NCBI GenBank assembly: GCA_050299335.1
Contig: JBNKVT010000051.1
Coordinates: forward strand, 75,482-139,481
Length of the DNA: 64,000 nucleotides
Direction of reading: 5' to 3'
Source of the DNA: JBNKVT01 sp050299335
Lineage (GTDB): Bacteria > Pseudomonadota > Alphaproteobacteria > Rhodobacterales > Rhodobacteraceae
The position numbers and the translations under genes were made by a program. The number at the start of each line of letters is the position of its first letter. The stretch's first letter is position 1. Below are positions 50,402-58,369 of the stretch, piece after piece. Below the pieces are notes generated by a model, which was given only the letters and a program-made list of their open reading frames with translations, ran no database searches and was not told the DNA's origin.

Positions 50402-52241
50402 TCCGGTCGTCCTTTTTCTCACCCCCTCGGCAGAGCCGGTGGCCCGCAAGGCGGCAGAGTCGCTTGGCGCAGAACTGCACGGGCGCGGTGTGGACGAGGT
50501 CGATGCGGAGATCGGGGATTTCGCGACGCATCTTCGCGCGCTTTTCGCCGCCGGGCATCCGATTGTCGGGGTCTGCGCCTCGGGCATCCTGATCCGGGCG
50601 CTGGCGCCGATGATCGGCAACAAGCATGCCGAGCCGCCGGTGGTGGCCTTGGCCGAGGATGCGAGTGCGGTGGTTCCGCTGCTGGGCGGGCATCACGGGG
50701 CCAATGAGATCGCGCGGCGGCTGGCCAGGGCGCTGGGGGCGCATGCGGCGCTGACGACAGCGGGGGAGGTGACGCTGGGACTGGCGCTGGATGCACCGCC
50801 CGAAGGGTGGCGGCTGGAGAACCCCGAAGCGGCGAAAGCAGCGATGGCGGGGGTGCTTTCGGGACGGTCGGCGACCTTGTCGGGCAAGGCCGATTGGCTT
50901 GCCCCCTTGCAGGGGCGCGTGACAAATGCCCCGGCTTCGGAGACGGACCCGGTTGTCCTGTCCGTCGCGGATTGCGCGCCGCTGATCTATCGCCGCCAGC
51001 GGTTTGCACTGGGGGTCGGTTGCGCCCGGCATTGCCCGCCGGAGGAGATGATCGGACTGGTGGGCCGGATGCTGGCCGAGAACGGGATCGCGACGGCGGA
51101 AGTCGCCTCGATCCGCTCGGTCGCGCTGAAATCCGATGAGGTGGCCATCCATGCGCTCGCGGCGCATCTGGGAGTCGGGGCGGCGTTCTATCCGGCGGAG
51201 GTTCTGGAGGGGCTGACGCCACGCCTTGCCAATCCCTCGGAGGTGGTTTTTGCCGAGATCGGCTGTCATGGGGTTGCCGAAGCGGCGGCGCTGGCGGCGG
51301 CGGGGCCGGAGGCGCGGCTGAGCGTGGAAAAACGGAAATCGGCCAATGCGACCTGTGCGCTGGCCGAGATTTCCGGCCCTGCCCTGCCCGCGACGCCGAG
51401 GGGGCGTCTGTCGGTGGTGGGGATCGGGCCGGGGGCGGCGGAATTGCGGACGCCGGAGGCCTCGCGGCTGATTGCCGAGGCGGAGGAACTGGTGGGGTAT
51501 TCGCTCTATCTCGATCTGCTGGGGCCGCTGGGTCAGGGCAAGCCGCGCCACGACTTTCCGCTCGGCGGCGAGGAGGCGCGCTGCCGCTTCGCGCTGGAAC
51601 GGGCCGGAGAGGGGCGGAACGTGGCGCTGGTCTGCTCGGGGGATGCCGGGATCTACGCGATGGGGTCGCTGGTGATGGAACTGATGCATCAGGGCGGTCT
51701 GTCGGAAGCGGCGCGGCGGGTGGAGGTGGTCAACGCGCCGGGAGTGACGGCGCTGCAGCTGGCCTCCGCACGGGCGGGGGCGCTGATCGGGCATGATTTT
51801 TGTGCCATTTCGCTGTCGGACCTGCTGACCCCGCGCGAGACGGTCTTGCAGCGGGTGCGGGCGGCGGCGGCGGGGGATTTCGTCATTGCCTTCTACAATC
51901 CGGTGTCGAAACGGCGGCGGGTGCTACTGGAGGCGGCGCGGGATATTCTGCTGACGCAGAGGCCGAGGGAAACGCCGGTGCTGCTGGCCTCCAATCTGGG
52001 CCGGGAGGATGAACGGTTGGTGGCGCGGACGCTGGCGACGCTGGAGGTCGACGAGGTGGATATGCTGACGGTGGTGCTTGTGGGATCGAGCCGGTCGCGG
52101 GCGTTCGGGTCGGGGGACCTGTCGGCCGGGGCCGGTGGCTGGCAGATGTATACGCCGCGGGGATATCTCGAGGACCGCGCGGAGGGCGGCGCCGGAACCG
52201 GGGCCGGGGCAGGTCAGGAAGCCTCCGGCGGGAGTATTTGA
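50391..52241 (+). CDS. cobJ: CbiG-CobJ fusion: cobalamin biosynthesis protein CbiG / precorrin-3B C17-methyltransferase
   Basis: The fusion has 616 residues. About 1-330 is CbiG: ADPVVLFLTPSAEPVARK, the GHHGANEIARRLA central motif, then VGCARHCPPEEM and SIRSVALKSDE of the C-terminal CbiG part. About 345-590 is CobJ/CbiH: SVVGIGPGAAELRTPEA, VCSGDAGIYAMG, NAPGVTALQLASARAGALIGHDFCAISLSDLL. CobJ methylates C17 with ring contraction; CbiG opens the δ-lactone in the anaerobic pathway. The final residues EASGGSI come from a dispersed repeat. ATG 50391 overlaps cobI; TTG 50373 is possible. Confidence 0.92.
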   Translation: MPADPVVLFLTPSAEPVARKAAESLGAELHGRGVDEVDAEIGDFATHLRALFAAGHPIVGVCASGILIRALAPMIGNKHAEPPVVALAEDASAVVPLLGGHHGANEIARRLARALGAHAALTTAGEVTLGLALDAPPEGWRLENPEAAKAAMAGVLSGRSATLSGKADWLAPLQGRVTNAPASETDPVVLSVADCAPLIYRRQRFALGVGCARHCPPEEMIGLVGRMLAENGIATAEVASIRSVALKSDEVAIHALAAHLGVGAAFYPAEVLEGLTPRLANPSEVVFAEIGCHGVAEAAALAAAGPEARLSVEKRKSANATCALAEISGPALPATPRGRLSVVGIGPGAAELRTPEASRLIAEAEELVGYSLYLDLLGPLGQGKPRHDFPLGGEEARCRFALERAGEGRNVALVCSGDAGIYAMGSLVMELMHQGGLSEAARRVEVVNAPGVTALQLASARAGALIGHDFCAISLSDLLTPRETVLQRVRAAAAGDFVIAFYNPVSKRRRVLLEAARDILLTQRPRETPVLLASNLGREDERLVARTLATLEVDEVDMLTVVLVGSSRSRAFGSGDLSAGAGGWQMYTPRGYLEDRAEGGAGTGAGAGQEASGGSI

Positions 52242-52254
52242 AAGAAGGAGGAGG
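52221..52254 (+). repeat. Dispersed repeat at the cobJ-cobM junction
   Basis: GCCTCCGGCGGGAGTATTTGAAAGAAGGAGGAGG spans the cobJ stop codon (TGA 52239-52241) and supplies AAGGAGGAGG 10 bases before the cobM ATG. Related copies lie at 29325-29400 (both arms of a hairpin) and 42191-42215. Confidence 0.75.
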
Positions 52255-52263
52255 CGAAGCGGC

Positions 52264-53031
52264 ATGCGTGTCTATTTTATTGGTGCCGGTCCCGGCGATC
52301 CCGATCTGATTACCGTCAAGGGACGGCGGCTGATCGGGGAATGTCCGGTCTGCCTCTATGCCGGGTCGCTGGTGCCGGAGGCCGTGGTGGCGCATGCGCC
52401 GGAGGGGGCGCTTGTGCTCGATACCGCGCCGATGGTGCTCGACGAGATCATCGAAGAGATCGCGGCGGCGCATGGGCGCGGAGAGGACGTTGCACGGGTG
52501 CATTCGGGGGATCCTTCGCTTTATGGGGCGATTGCCGAGCAGATGCGGCGGCTGAAGGCGTTGGGCATACCGTTCGAGATCGTGCCGGGGGTCTCGGCTT
52601 ATGCGGCGGCGGCGGCGGCCATGGGCCGGGAGCTGACCGTTCCGGAGGTGGCGCAGACGGTGATCCTGACGCGGACGGCGATGAAATCCTCGGCGATGCC
52701 CGAAGGCGAGGATCTGGAGACGCTGGGGCGGTCGGGGGCGACGCTGGTCATTCATCTGTCCATCCGCAACCTGCTGGAGATCGAGCGCCGTCTTGCCCCT
52801 CTTTACGGGGCCGATTGTCCGGTGGTTGTCGCCTACAGGGTCGGCTGGCCGGATGAGGCCTTTGTCGAGGGCACGCTGGCGACGATCCGCGACAAGGTGC
52901 GGGCGGCGAAGATCACCCGCACGGCGCTGATCTTCGTCGGGCCGGCGCTGGCGGAGACGGATTTCCGCGATTCAACCCTCTATGACGCGGCCCATCCCCA
53001 TATCCTCAGGCCGAAGGCATCGGCGCGATGA
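52264..53031 (+). CDS. cobM: Precorrin-4 C11-methyltransferase
   Basis: This 255-residue CobM/CbiF methylase begins VYFIGAGPGDPDLITVKG. It continues with VARVHSGDPSLYGAIAEQM, EIVPGVSAYAAAAAAMG and the CobM-specific LTRTAMKSSAMPEGEDL. It gives precorrin-5. The start at 52264 follows a strong ribosome binding site contributed by a repeat. The last 26 bp overlap the 3' end of convergent cobB. Confidence 0.93.
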   Translation: MRVYFIGAGPGDPDLITVKGRRLIGECPVCLYAGSLVPEAVVAHAPEGALVLDTAPMVLDEIIEEIAAAHGRGEDVARVHSGDPSLYGAIAEQMRRLKALGIPFEIVPGVSAYAAAAAAMGRELTVPEVAQTVILTRTAMKSSAMPEGEDLETLGRSGATLVIHLSIRNLLEIERRLAPLYGADCPVVVAYRVGWPDEAFVEGTLATIRDKVRAAKITRTALIFVGPALAETDFRDSTLYDAAHPHILRPKASAR

Positions 53032-54442
53032 CATGGGCGAAGGAGCCGCAGACGCGGGCCTTTCGGAGACCCATCGGCGGCAGGTTCGCCCCGTCGGCGT
53101 CCTGAGCGCGGAACAGAGGGTCTGCCCGGCCCTCGTTGACGATAGTGGCATAGTGGAACTCGTGCGCGGCCAGCGTCCGCGCGCCGAGCAGAGCGCTTTG
53201 ATCCACGAGTTTGCGATAGCCGAGCGACAGGTGCCGCGTTTGGAATGAGGTCTGCAGAGGCAGCAATCCGAGCATGGCGTGGGTCTGGCCGTCGGCATCC
53301 TTGAGACTGTCGCCCAGGGTCATGTAGCCGCCGCATTCACCGTAGATCAGGGCGGTTTCGGCTGCCGTTCGCATGCCCTTGCGGAACCGGTCCGCCGTCG
53401 CCAACGCTCCGGCATGCAGCTCAGGGTATCCGCCGGGGAGGAATACCGCATCGGCATCGCTGGCCGGGGCTTCGTCGGCCAGCGGCGAGAAAAAGCTCAG
53501 CTCCGCGCCCTGCATCCGCCAGTCCTCGAGCAGATGCGGGTAGAGGAAGGCGAAGGCCCGGTCATGGGCCACGGCAATACGCTGGCCGAGAGGGGCGAGG
53601 CGGGTCACCGGGCCGCCCTCGGTCAAGGGACGCGCGGCCCGGACCAGGGCGTCGAGGTCGAAAGCCCCGGCGACGATCTCCGCCGCCCGGTCCAGAAAGG
53701 CCTCCAGGTCCGGGTGTTCGCTTGCCTGCACCAGGCCCAGATGCCGCTCGGGCAGGGTCAGGGACGGGTCACGGGGGATGGCGCCGAAGACCGGCACGCC
53801 GGTCTTTTCAAGCGCCGCTGTCAGCATCGCTTCGTGGCGCGCCGAACCGACGCGGTTGAGGATCGCCCCGGCGAGTTTGAGCGACGGACGGACCGCCGCC
53901 AGCCCCGCCACCGGCAGCACCGCCGATTGCGCCAGTTTCGCCGCGTCGAGCACCATGACCACAGGCAGATCGAGCGTCTGCGCCAGATCCGCCGCCGAGC
54001 CACTACCCGCCATCCCGGCACCGTCCAGCACCCCCATCGCGCCTTCGACGATCAGCAGGTCCGGGGCCCTTCCGGTCCGTCTCGGACCGCCCCTCTCCCC
54101 CAACCCCTCTCCCGGGGGGAGAGGGGGGAGGCCAGGTGGCGATGTCCGGGCGTTCCCCCCTCCCTCTGGGAGGGGGGTTAGGGGGGAGGTGTGCGTCCTG
54201 GGGGAGGCAGCGCCGAAACCTGCCCGGCACCTGAGGCTGTCCACGTCCATCGCCCAGGCGTCGAGATTGACCGAGGACCGGCCACAGGCGGCCTCGTGGA
54301 AGCGCGGGTCGATATAGTCGGGGCCGCTTTTCGCCCCGGCGACATCGACCCCGCGCCGGGTCAGCGCCCGCAGCAGGCCGAGGGTCAGGAGCGTCTTGCC
54401 GGACCCCGAGGCCGGGGCGGCGATGACCAGCCCCTTCGGCAT
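53006..54442 (-). CDS. cobB: Cobyrinate/hydrogenobyrinate a,c-diamide synthase, interrupted in frame by a palindromic repeat
   Basis: This 478-residue glutamine- and ATP-dependent amidase amidates side chains a and c. The N-terminal dethiobiotin-synthetase-like domain has the P-loop PASGSGKTLLTLGL (about 10-23) and KSGPDYIDPRFHEAACG. The C-terminal glutaminase domain has the nucleophile C369 in IYGECGGYM and a final AHEFHY. Between the DLLIVEGAMGVLDGAG strand and the preceding helix are about 33-45 extra residues rich in Pro/Gly, encoded by element 54090-54188. The frame upstream of 54442 lies in cobA and is not used. The start overlaps the cobA stop. Confidence 0.92.
   Translation of the reverse strand: MPKGLVIAAPASGSGKTLLTLGLLRALTRRGVDVAGAKSGPDYIDPRFHEAACGRSSVNLDAWAMDVDSLRCRAGFGAASPRTHTSPLTPLPEGGGNARTSPPGLPPLPPGEGLGERGGPRRTGRAPDLLIVEGAMGVLDGAGMAGSGSAADLAQTLDLPVVMVLDAAKLAQSAVLPVAGLAAVRPSLKLAGAILNRVGSARHEAMLTAALEKTGVPVFGAIPRDPSLTLPERHLGLVQASEHPDLEAFLDRAAEIVAGAFDLDALVRAARPLTEGGPVTRLAPLGQRIAVAHDRAFAFLYPHLLEDWRMQGAELSFFSPLADEAPASDADAVFLPGGYPELHAGALATADRFRKGMRTAAETALIYGECGGYMTLGDSLKDADGQTHAMLGLLPLQTSFQTRHLSLGYRKLVDQSALLGARTLAAHEFHYATIVNEGRADPLFRAQDADGANLPPMGLRKARVCGSFAHVIAPMPSA
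54090..54188. repeat. Two-hairpin GC-rich palindromic element, copy D, inside cobB
   Basis: Stem CCCCTCTCCC at 54104-54113 pairs with 54117-54126 (loop GGG). Stem CCCCCCTCCC at 54155-54164 pairs with 54168-54177 (loop TCT). The 99-bp unit is a multiple of three and is open in the cobB frame, adding a Pro/Gly-rich loop (TSPLTPLPEGGG... then LPPLPPGEGLGERGG). Confidence 0.88.
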
Positions 54443-55299
54443 CACGAGGGCTGGAACTCGGGCAGGCCGGTCTTCAGCGGATCGAAGTCCCGAACCGGGT
54501 TTCCGGCCGCCTGGCCCAGCCAGTCGATGGCCTGGCGCATGCGGACCACCTCGCCGATGCAGATGATCGCGGGGGGTTCCATGGCGGCGGCCTCGACGGC
54601 GGCGGCGGCCTCGGCCAGGGTTGTCTCGATGACGCGCATGTCTGGCAGGGTGGCGCGGGCGACGATGGCGACGGGCTCGTTTGCGGGGCGGCCACCGGCG
54701 ATGAAGCGCTCGGCGATGGTCGCGAGATGTTTCATCGCCATGTACATGACGATCACCTGGCTGCCCCTGGCCAGAGCCTCCCAATCGAGCGCCGAGGGGG
54801 CGAGGCCCTGCTTGTCGTGGCCGGTGAGGAAGGTCACCGACTGGTTGACGTCGCGGTGGGTGGCGGGGATCCCGGCATAGGCCAGCCCGCCGATCCCCGC
54901 AGTGATCCCCGGCGTCACCCGCACCGGCACCCCTGCGGCGACCAGTGTCTGCGCCTCTTCGCCGCCGCGCCCGAAGACGAAGGGGTCGCCGCCCTTCAGC
55001 CTGACCACCCGCTTTCCGGCGCGGGCATGGGCGATCAGTTTCAGCGAGATATCCTCCTGTTTGGTCGAGGGCTTGCCGCCCTTCTTGCCGGCATAGACCA
55101 GCTCGCAACTGGTGCGCCGCCAGGTCAGGATGCGCTCGTCGACCAGCGCGTCATGGACGATCACGTCCGCGCCCCTGATCGCGTTCAGCCCGTGCAGGGT
55201 CATCAGGCCGGGATCGCCGGGACCGGCGCCGACCAGCCAGACCAGACCGCGCGGGAACTCCGCGAATGCGTCATTCGGTATCTCGTAACCATCCACCAT
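54442..55299 (-). CDS. cobA: Uroporphyrinogen-III C-methyltransferase (SUMT)
   Basis: This 285-residue methylase makes precorrin-2 from uroporphyrinogen III, the branch point to cobalamin (and sirohaem). Motifs in order: VWLVGAGPGDPGLMTLHG, VIVHDALVD, VRLKGGDPFVFGRGGEE, VTPGITAGIGGLAYAGIPATHR and a C-terminal EVVRMR. There is no fused CysG domain. I take ATG 55299; the open frame continues to 55464 without a conserved sequence. It is divergent from cbiD (94 bp) and coupled to cobB. Confidence 0.92.
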   Translation of the reverse strand: MVDGYEIPNDAFAEFPRGLVWLVGAGPGDPGLMTLHGLNAIRGADVIVHDALVDERILTWRRTSCELVYAGKKGGKPSTKQEDISLKLIAHARAGKRVVRLKGGDPFVFGRGGEEAQTLVAAGVPVRVTPGITAGIGGLAYAGIPATHRDVNQSVTFLTGHDKQGLAPSALDWEALARGSQVIVMYMAMKHLATIAERFIAGGRPANEPVAIVARATLPDMRVIETTLAEAAAAVEAAAMEPPAIICIGEVVRMRQAIDWLGQAAGNPVRDFDPLKTGLPEFQPS

Positions 55300-55393
55300 G
55301 ACCGGAGGCTTACCCCGTCCCGCGCCCCTTGGCGAGAGTTGATGAAGCCGCCCGGTCACGCTAGCGTCTATCAGACCCCCGCGCGGAGCCAAG

Positions 55394-56461
55394 ATGACCC
55401 GAAATCCCGGTCCAGACCTCAGAACCGGCTTCACCACCGGCGCCTGCGCCACGGCGGCGGTCACGGCGGCCTATACCGCAATGGTCACCGGCATCTTCCC
55501 CAATCCGGTGCAGATCACCCTGCCGCGCGGTCAGACGCCGAGTTTCCCGCTGACCGAGGCTGCCACCGGCGAGGGCTGGACGCGGGCCACAGTGCAGAAG
55601 GATGCCGGGGACGATCCGGACGTCACTCACGGGGCGCTGATCACGGCGACGCTTCGACCCCTGGGGTCCGAGCCGAGTTTCAAAGCCGGAGAGGGCGTCG
55701 GCACCGTCACCAAACCCGGCCTGCCGATCCCGCCGGGGGAACCGGCCATCAACCCGGTGCCGCGCCGGATGATGCGCGAGGCGATCGAGGGGCTGGCGGC
55801 GCGGCTTGGCGGGCTGACCGGGATCGAGATCGAGATATCGGTGGCGGGCGGGGCCGAACTGGCGAGGCGGACCTGGAACCCGCGCCTCGGGATCGTGGGC
55901 GGAATCTCGATCCTCGGCACGACGGGGATCGTGAAGCCCTATTCCTGCGCCGCCTGGATAGCCTCGATCCATCGCGGGATCGACGTGGCGCGGGCGACGG
56001 GGGTCCGCCATGCGGCGGCGGCCACGGGCAGCAGCTCGGAACGGGCGGCGCAGGCCTATTACGACCTGCCCGACCACGCGCTTCTCGATATGGGAGACTT
56101 TGCCGGAGGCCTGCTGAAATACCTGCGCCGCCATCCGATCCCGCGCCTGACCATTGCCGGGGGGTTCGGCAAGCTGACCAAGCTGGGGCAGGGAGCGCTC
56201 GATCTGCATTCGTCGCGGTCGCAGGTGGATTTTGACGCGCTTGCGGCTACCGCCGGTGATCCCGTTGTCGCTGATGCAAATACCGCCGCCGAGGCGCTGG
56301 CAATCGCCGGACCCCGGCTTGCCTTCCGCATCGCCGAGGCCGCCCGCGAGACCGCCCTTGCCGCGCTTGGGCAAACGGAGACCGAGCTGGATATCCTCGT
56401 CATAGACCGCGAAGCCCGCATCATTGCCTTTGCAGATGCCAAAGGCGGGCGCGCTCCTTGA
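55394..56461 (+). CDS. cbiD: Cobalt-precorrin-5B C1-methyltransferase
   Basis: This 355-residue CbiD begins with the diagnostic RTGFTTGACATAAVTAAY. It contains NPVPRRMM, GISILGTTGIVKPYS and GSSSERAAQ. It methylates C1 in the anaerobic route, the step that CobF handles in the classical aerobic route. No cobF is in the window, so CbiD together with the CbiG domain of cobJ probably replaces CobF. The stop overlaps the TTG start of cobK. Confidence 0.93.
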   Translation: MTRNPGPDLRTGFTTGACATAAVTAAYTAMVTGIFPNPVQITLPRGQTPSFPLTEAATGEGWTRATVQKDAGDDPDVTHGALITATLRPLGSEPSFKAGEGVGTVTKPGLPIPPGEPAINPVPRRMMREAIEGLAARLGGLTGIEIEISVAGGAELARRTWNPRLGIVGGISILGTTGIVKPYSCAAWIASIHRGIDVARATGVRHAAAATGSSSERAAQAYYDLPDHALLDMGDFAGGLLKYLRRHPIPRLTIAGGFGKLTKLGQGALDLHSSRSQVDFDALAATAGDPVVADANTAAEALAIAGPRLAFRIAEAARETALAALGQTETELDILVIDREARIIAFADAKGGRAP

Positions 56462-57192
56462 CCGGTCGTCCCAATATCCTGCTGCTGGGGGGAACCGCCG
56501 AGGCGCGGCTGCTGGCGGCACGGCTGAAGGCGGACGGGCTTGCGGTCACAGTCTCGCTGGCCGGGGTGACCGCGAAACCGGCCAGCTATCACGTCCCGAC
56601 AAGGCGCGGCGGGTTTGGCGGCGTGGCCGGGCTTGTCGATTACCTGCGCCGCACCGGCACCACCCATCTCATCAACGCGACCCACCCATTCGCTGCGCAA
56701 ATGACCGCCAATGCCGTCAGCGCCGCTGCCGAAACCGGCCTCCCCTGTCTGCATCTCCGCCGCCCGCCCTGGGTTCCGGAAATGGGCGATAACTGGCAAA
56801 CCGTTCCCTCGCTGGAAGCCGCCGAGGCCGCGCTTCCCGAAGAGGCGACTGCCTTTCTTGCCACCGGCAGCGGCTCGGCCCATGCGTTTACGCGTCCCGA
56901 TATCCGCACCATCCTGCGCGTCATCGAAGACCGTCAGACCCCGCCGCCGAACCGCACTTGTATCGTTGCCCGGCCACCCTTCAGCATCGAGGACGAGCTT
57001 GAGACTTTCCGGACCCACGGCGTCACGCATCTGGTTGCCAAGAACGCCGGTGGAGCCCCCGGTGCCACCAAGCTTGTCGCTGCCCGTATCCTCAAACTGC
57101 CGGTCATCATGGTCGACCGTCCCGCGATGCCTGCCGGCGCCCGCAGTGTCGAAACCGTCGAAGAAGCGCGCCGCTGGCTGCCCTCTGCTTGA
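56458..57192 (+). CDS. cobK: Precorrin-6A reductase
   Basis: This 244-residue CobK/CbiJ NADPH-dependent reductase begins NILLLGGTAEARLLAARL. It has the conserved GGFGGVAGLVDYLR, INATHPFAAQMTANA and LVAKNAGG segments. It makes precorrin-6B. Translation begins at TTG 56458, which overlaps the cbiD stop (TTGA), so expression is probably coupled. Confidence 0.92.
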   Translation: MTGRPNILLLGGTAEARLLAARLKADGLAVTVSLAGVTAKPASYHVPTRRGGFGGVAGLVDYLRRTGTTHLINATHPFAAQMTANAVSAAAETGLPCLHLRRPPWVPEMGDNWQTVPSLEAAEAALPEEATAFLATGSGSAHAFTRPDIRTILRVIEDRQTPPPNRTCIVARPPFSIEDELETFRTHGVTHLVAKNAGGAPGATKLVAARILKLPVIMVDRPAMPAGARSVETVEEARRWLPSA

Positions 57193-57219
57193 CACCCATA
57201 CCTCGCGCGCCTCATACAG

Positions 57220-57425
57220 GAACCCGAGGTGCCCGCCTCCGGCTGCCAAAGCGGCCGGGATGGGCTGAAAAGGGAAACCGGACCGGGCCGACCCAAATCA
57301 GGGGCCCGGGAAAGGTGCCGCCCCCGCGACTGTACGCGGCGAGCGCCCGCTCAAATCCACTGGCGAAAGCCGGGAAGGAGAGCGACGCGTGACGACCCGC
57401 CAGCCAGGAGACCTGCCTTGCCTGG
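57220..57425 (+). promoter_or_regulatory. Cobalamin (AdoCbl) riboswitch upstream of cbtB
   Basis: The conserved landmarks are in order: GAGGTGCC near 57230, AAAAGGGAA at 57268-57276, GCCCCCGCGACTGTA (about 57319-57333), CCACTGGCGAAAGCCGGGAAGG (about 57358), and the B12-box CAGCCAGGAGACCTGCC (57401-57417). It lies about 40 bp before the cbtB start, so adenosylcobalamin should repress cbtB-cbtA-cobW-cobN. Confidence 0.95.
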
Positions 57426-57466
57426 AACCAATCAACGTCGTCGGGTGTGACGGCAGGGAGCATGAC

Positions 57467-57637
57467 ATGACGACAATCCGGAAAGCCGCGCTGGCGATTC
57501 CCTCCGACCTCGCCTCCATCGCGGCCATGGCCGTTCTCGGGGGGGTCATCCTGTTCGTGGCCGGGTTCGCCCAGGCCGACGCGCTGCACAATTCGACCCA
57601 CGACACCCGGCATGCCGCCGGATTTGCCTGTCACTGA
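57467..57637 (+). CDS. cbtB: CbtB, small subunit of a predicted cobalt transporter
   Basis: This 56-residue protein has one membrane span (IAAMAVLGGVILFVAGFAQ, about 19-37) and the CbtB C-terminal His motif HNSTHDTRHAAGFACH, which probably binds Co2+. CbtB and CbtA are a predicted B12-riboswitch-regulated cobalt uptake pair. ATG 57467 is preceded by GGGAG and lies just downstream of the riboswitch. Confidence 0.9.
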   Translation: MTTIRKAALAIPSDLASIAAMAVLGGVILFVAGFAQADALHNSTHDTRHAAGFACH

Positions 57638-57640
57638 ACC

Positions 57641-58369
57641 ATGTTCAGACAGATGGCTGCCAGCGCGCTGTTCGCTGGCTTTGCAGCGGGGCTGATCGCC
57701 GCCGCGCTGCAACTCGCATTCGTCGTGCCGGTCCTGCTGGAGGCCGAGCTTTATGAAACCGGCACGCTGGAGCATTTCTCGGGCGGGCCGGACCATGATG
57801 GCCGAGGTACCGAGGCTGATGATCACGGTCATGCCCATGCCCAAGCCGACATCCATGAGACCGATGGTGACGGCACCCTCACGCGGCACGCGCTGACGGT
57901 TCTTGCGTCGATTGCGGTCTATACTGGTTACGGTTTCCTGCTGGTCGCCGGATTCGCGCTGGCGGCGCGGGCCGGGCATGTGGTGACGGTTCGACAAGGG
58001 CTGATCTGGGGGCTTGCGGGCTTTGGGGCCGCGCATCTGTTGCCCGCGGCCGGGCTGCCGCCGGAACTGCCGGGATCGGCGGCGGCGGGGCTCGAGGGGC
58101 GCCAGCTCTGGTGGGTGTTCGCGGTGGTGTCCTCGATGGCCGGGATGGCGGCGATCGGCCTGGGGAAAAGCTGGACGGCATGGGGTGCGGGCGTGGTGCT
58201 GCTTCTGATCCCGCATCTGATCGGCGCGCCGCATCCCCATGAGATGGCCGGTGTCGCCCCTCCGGAACTGGCGGCGCTTTTCGCCGGACGCGCCCTTGCC
58301 GTCGGCGCGGCGTCATGGTCGGTTCTCGGTCTCGCCGCCGGGTATCTCTGGAACAGGGAGAGAGCATGA
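57641..58369 (+). CDS. cbtA: CbtA, membrane subunit of a predicted cobalt transporter
   Basis: This 242-residue protein has five or so membrane spans, starting with ALFAGFAAGLIAAALQLAFVVP (about 9-30). A His/Asp-rich loop (about 48-75, including HGHAHAQADIHE) and the conserved LPPELPGSAAAGLEGRQLWW segment follow. It starts 3 bp after cbtB and overlaps cobW (ATGA). It probably forms the cobalt channel. Confidence 0.9.
   Translation: MFRQMAASALFAGFAAGLIAAALQLAFVVPVLLEAELYETGTLEHFSGGPDHDGRGTEADDHGHAHAQADIHETDGDGTLTRHALTVLASIAVYTGYGFLLVAGFALAARAGHVVTVRQGLIWGLAGFGAAHLLPAAGLPPELPGSAAAGLEGRQLWWVFAVVSSMAGMAAIGLGKSWTAWGAGVVLLLIPHLIGAPHPHEMAGVAPPELAALFAGRALAVGAASWSVLGLAAGYLWNRERA

Noticed and set aside
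54443..55108. Upstream in-frame extension of cobB
   Set aside because: It lies entirely inside cobA, and CobB family members begin at the P-loop just after ATG 54442.
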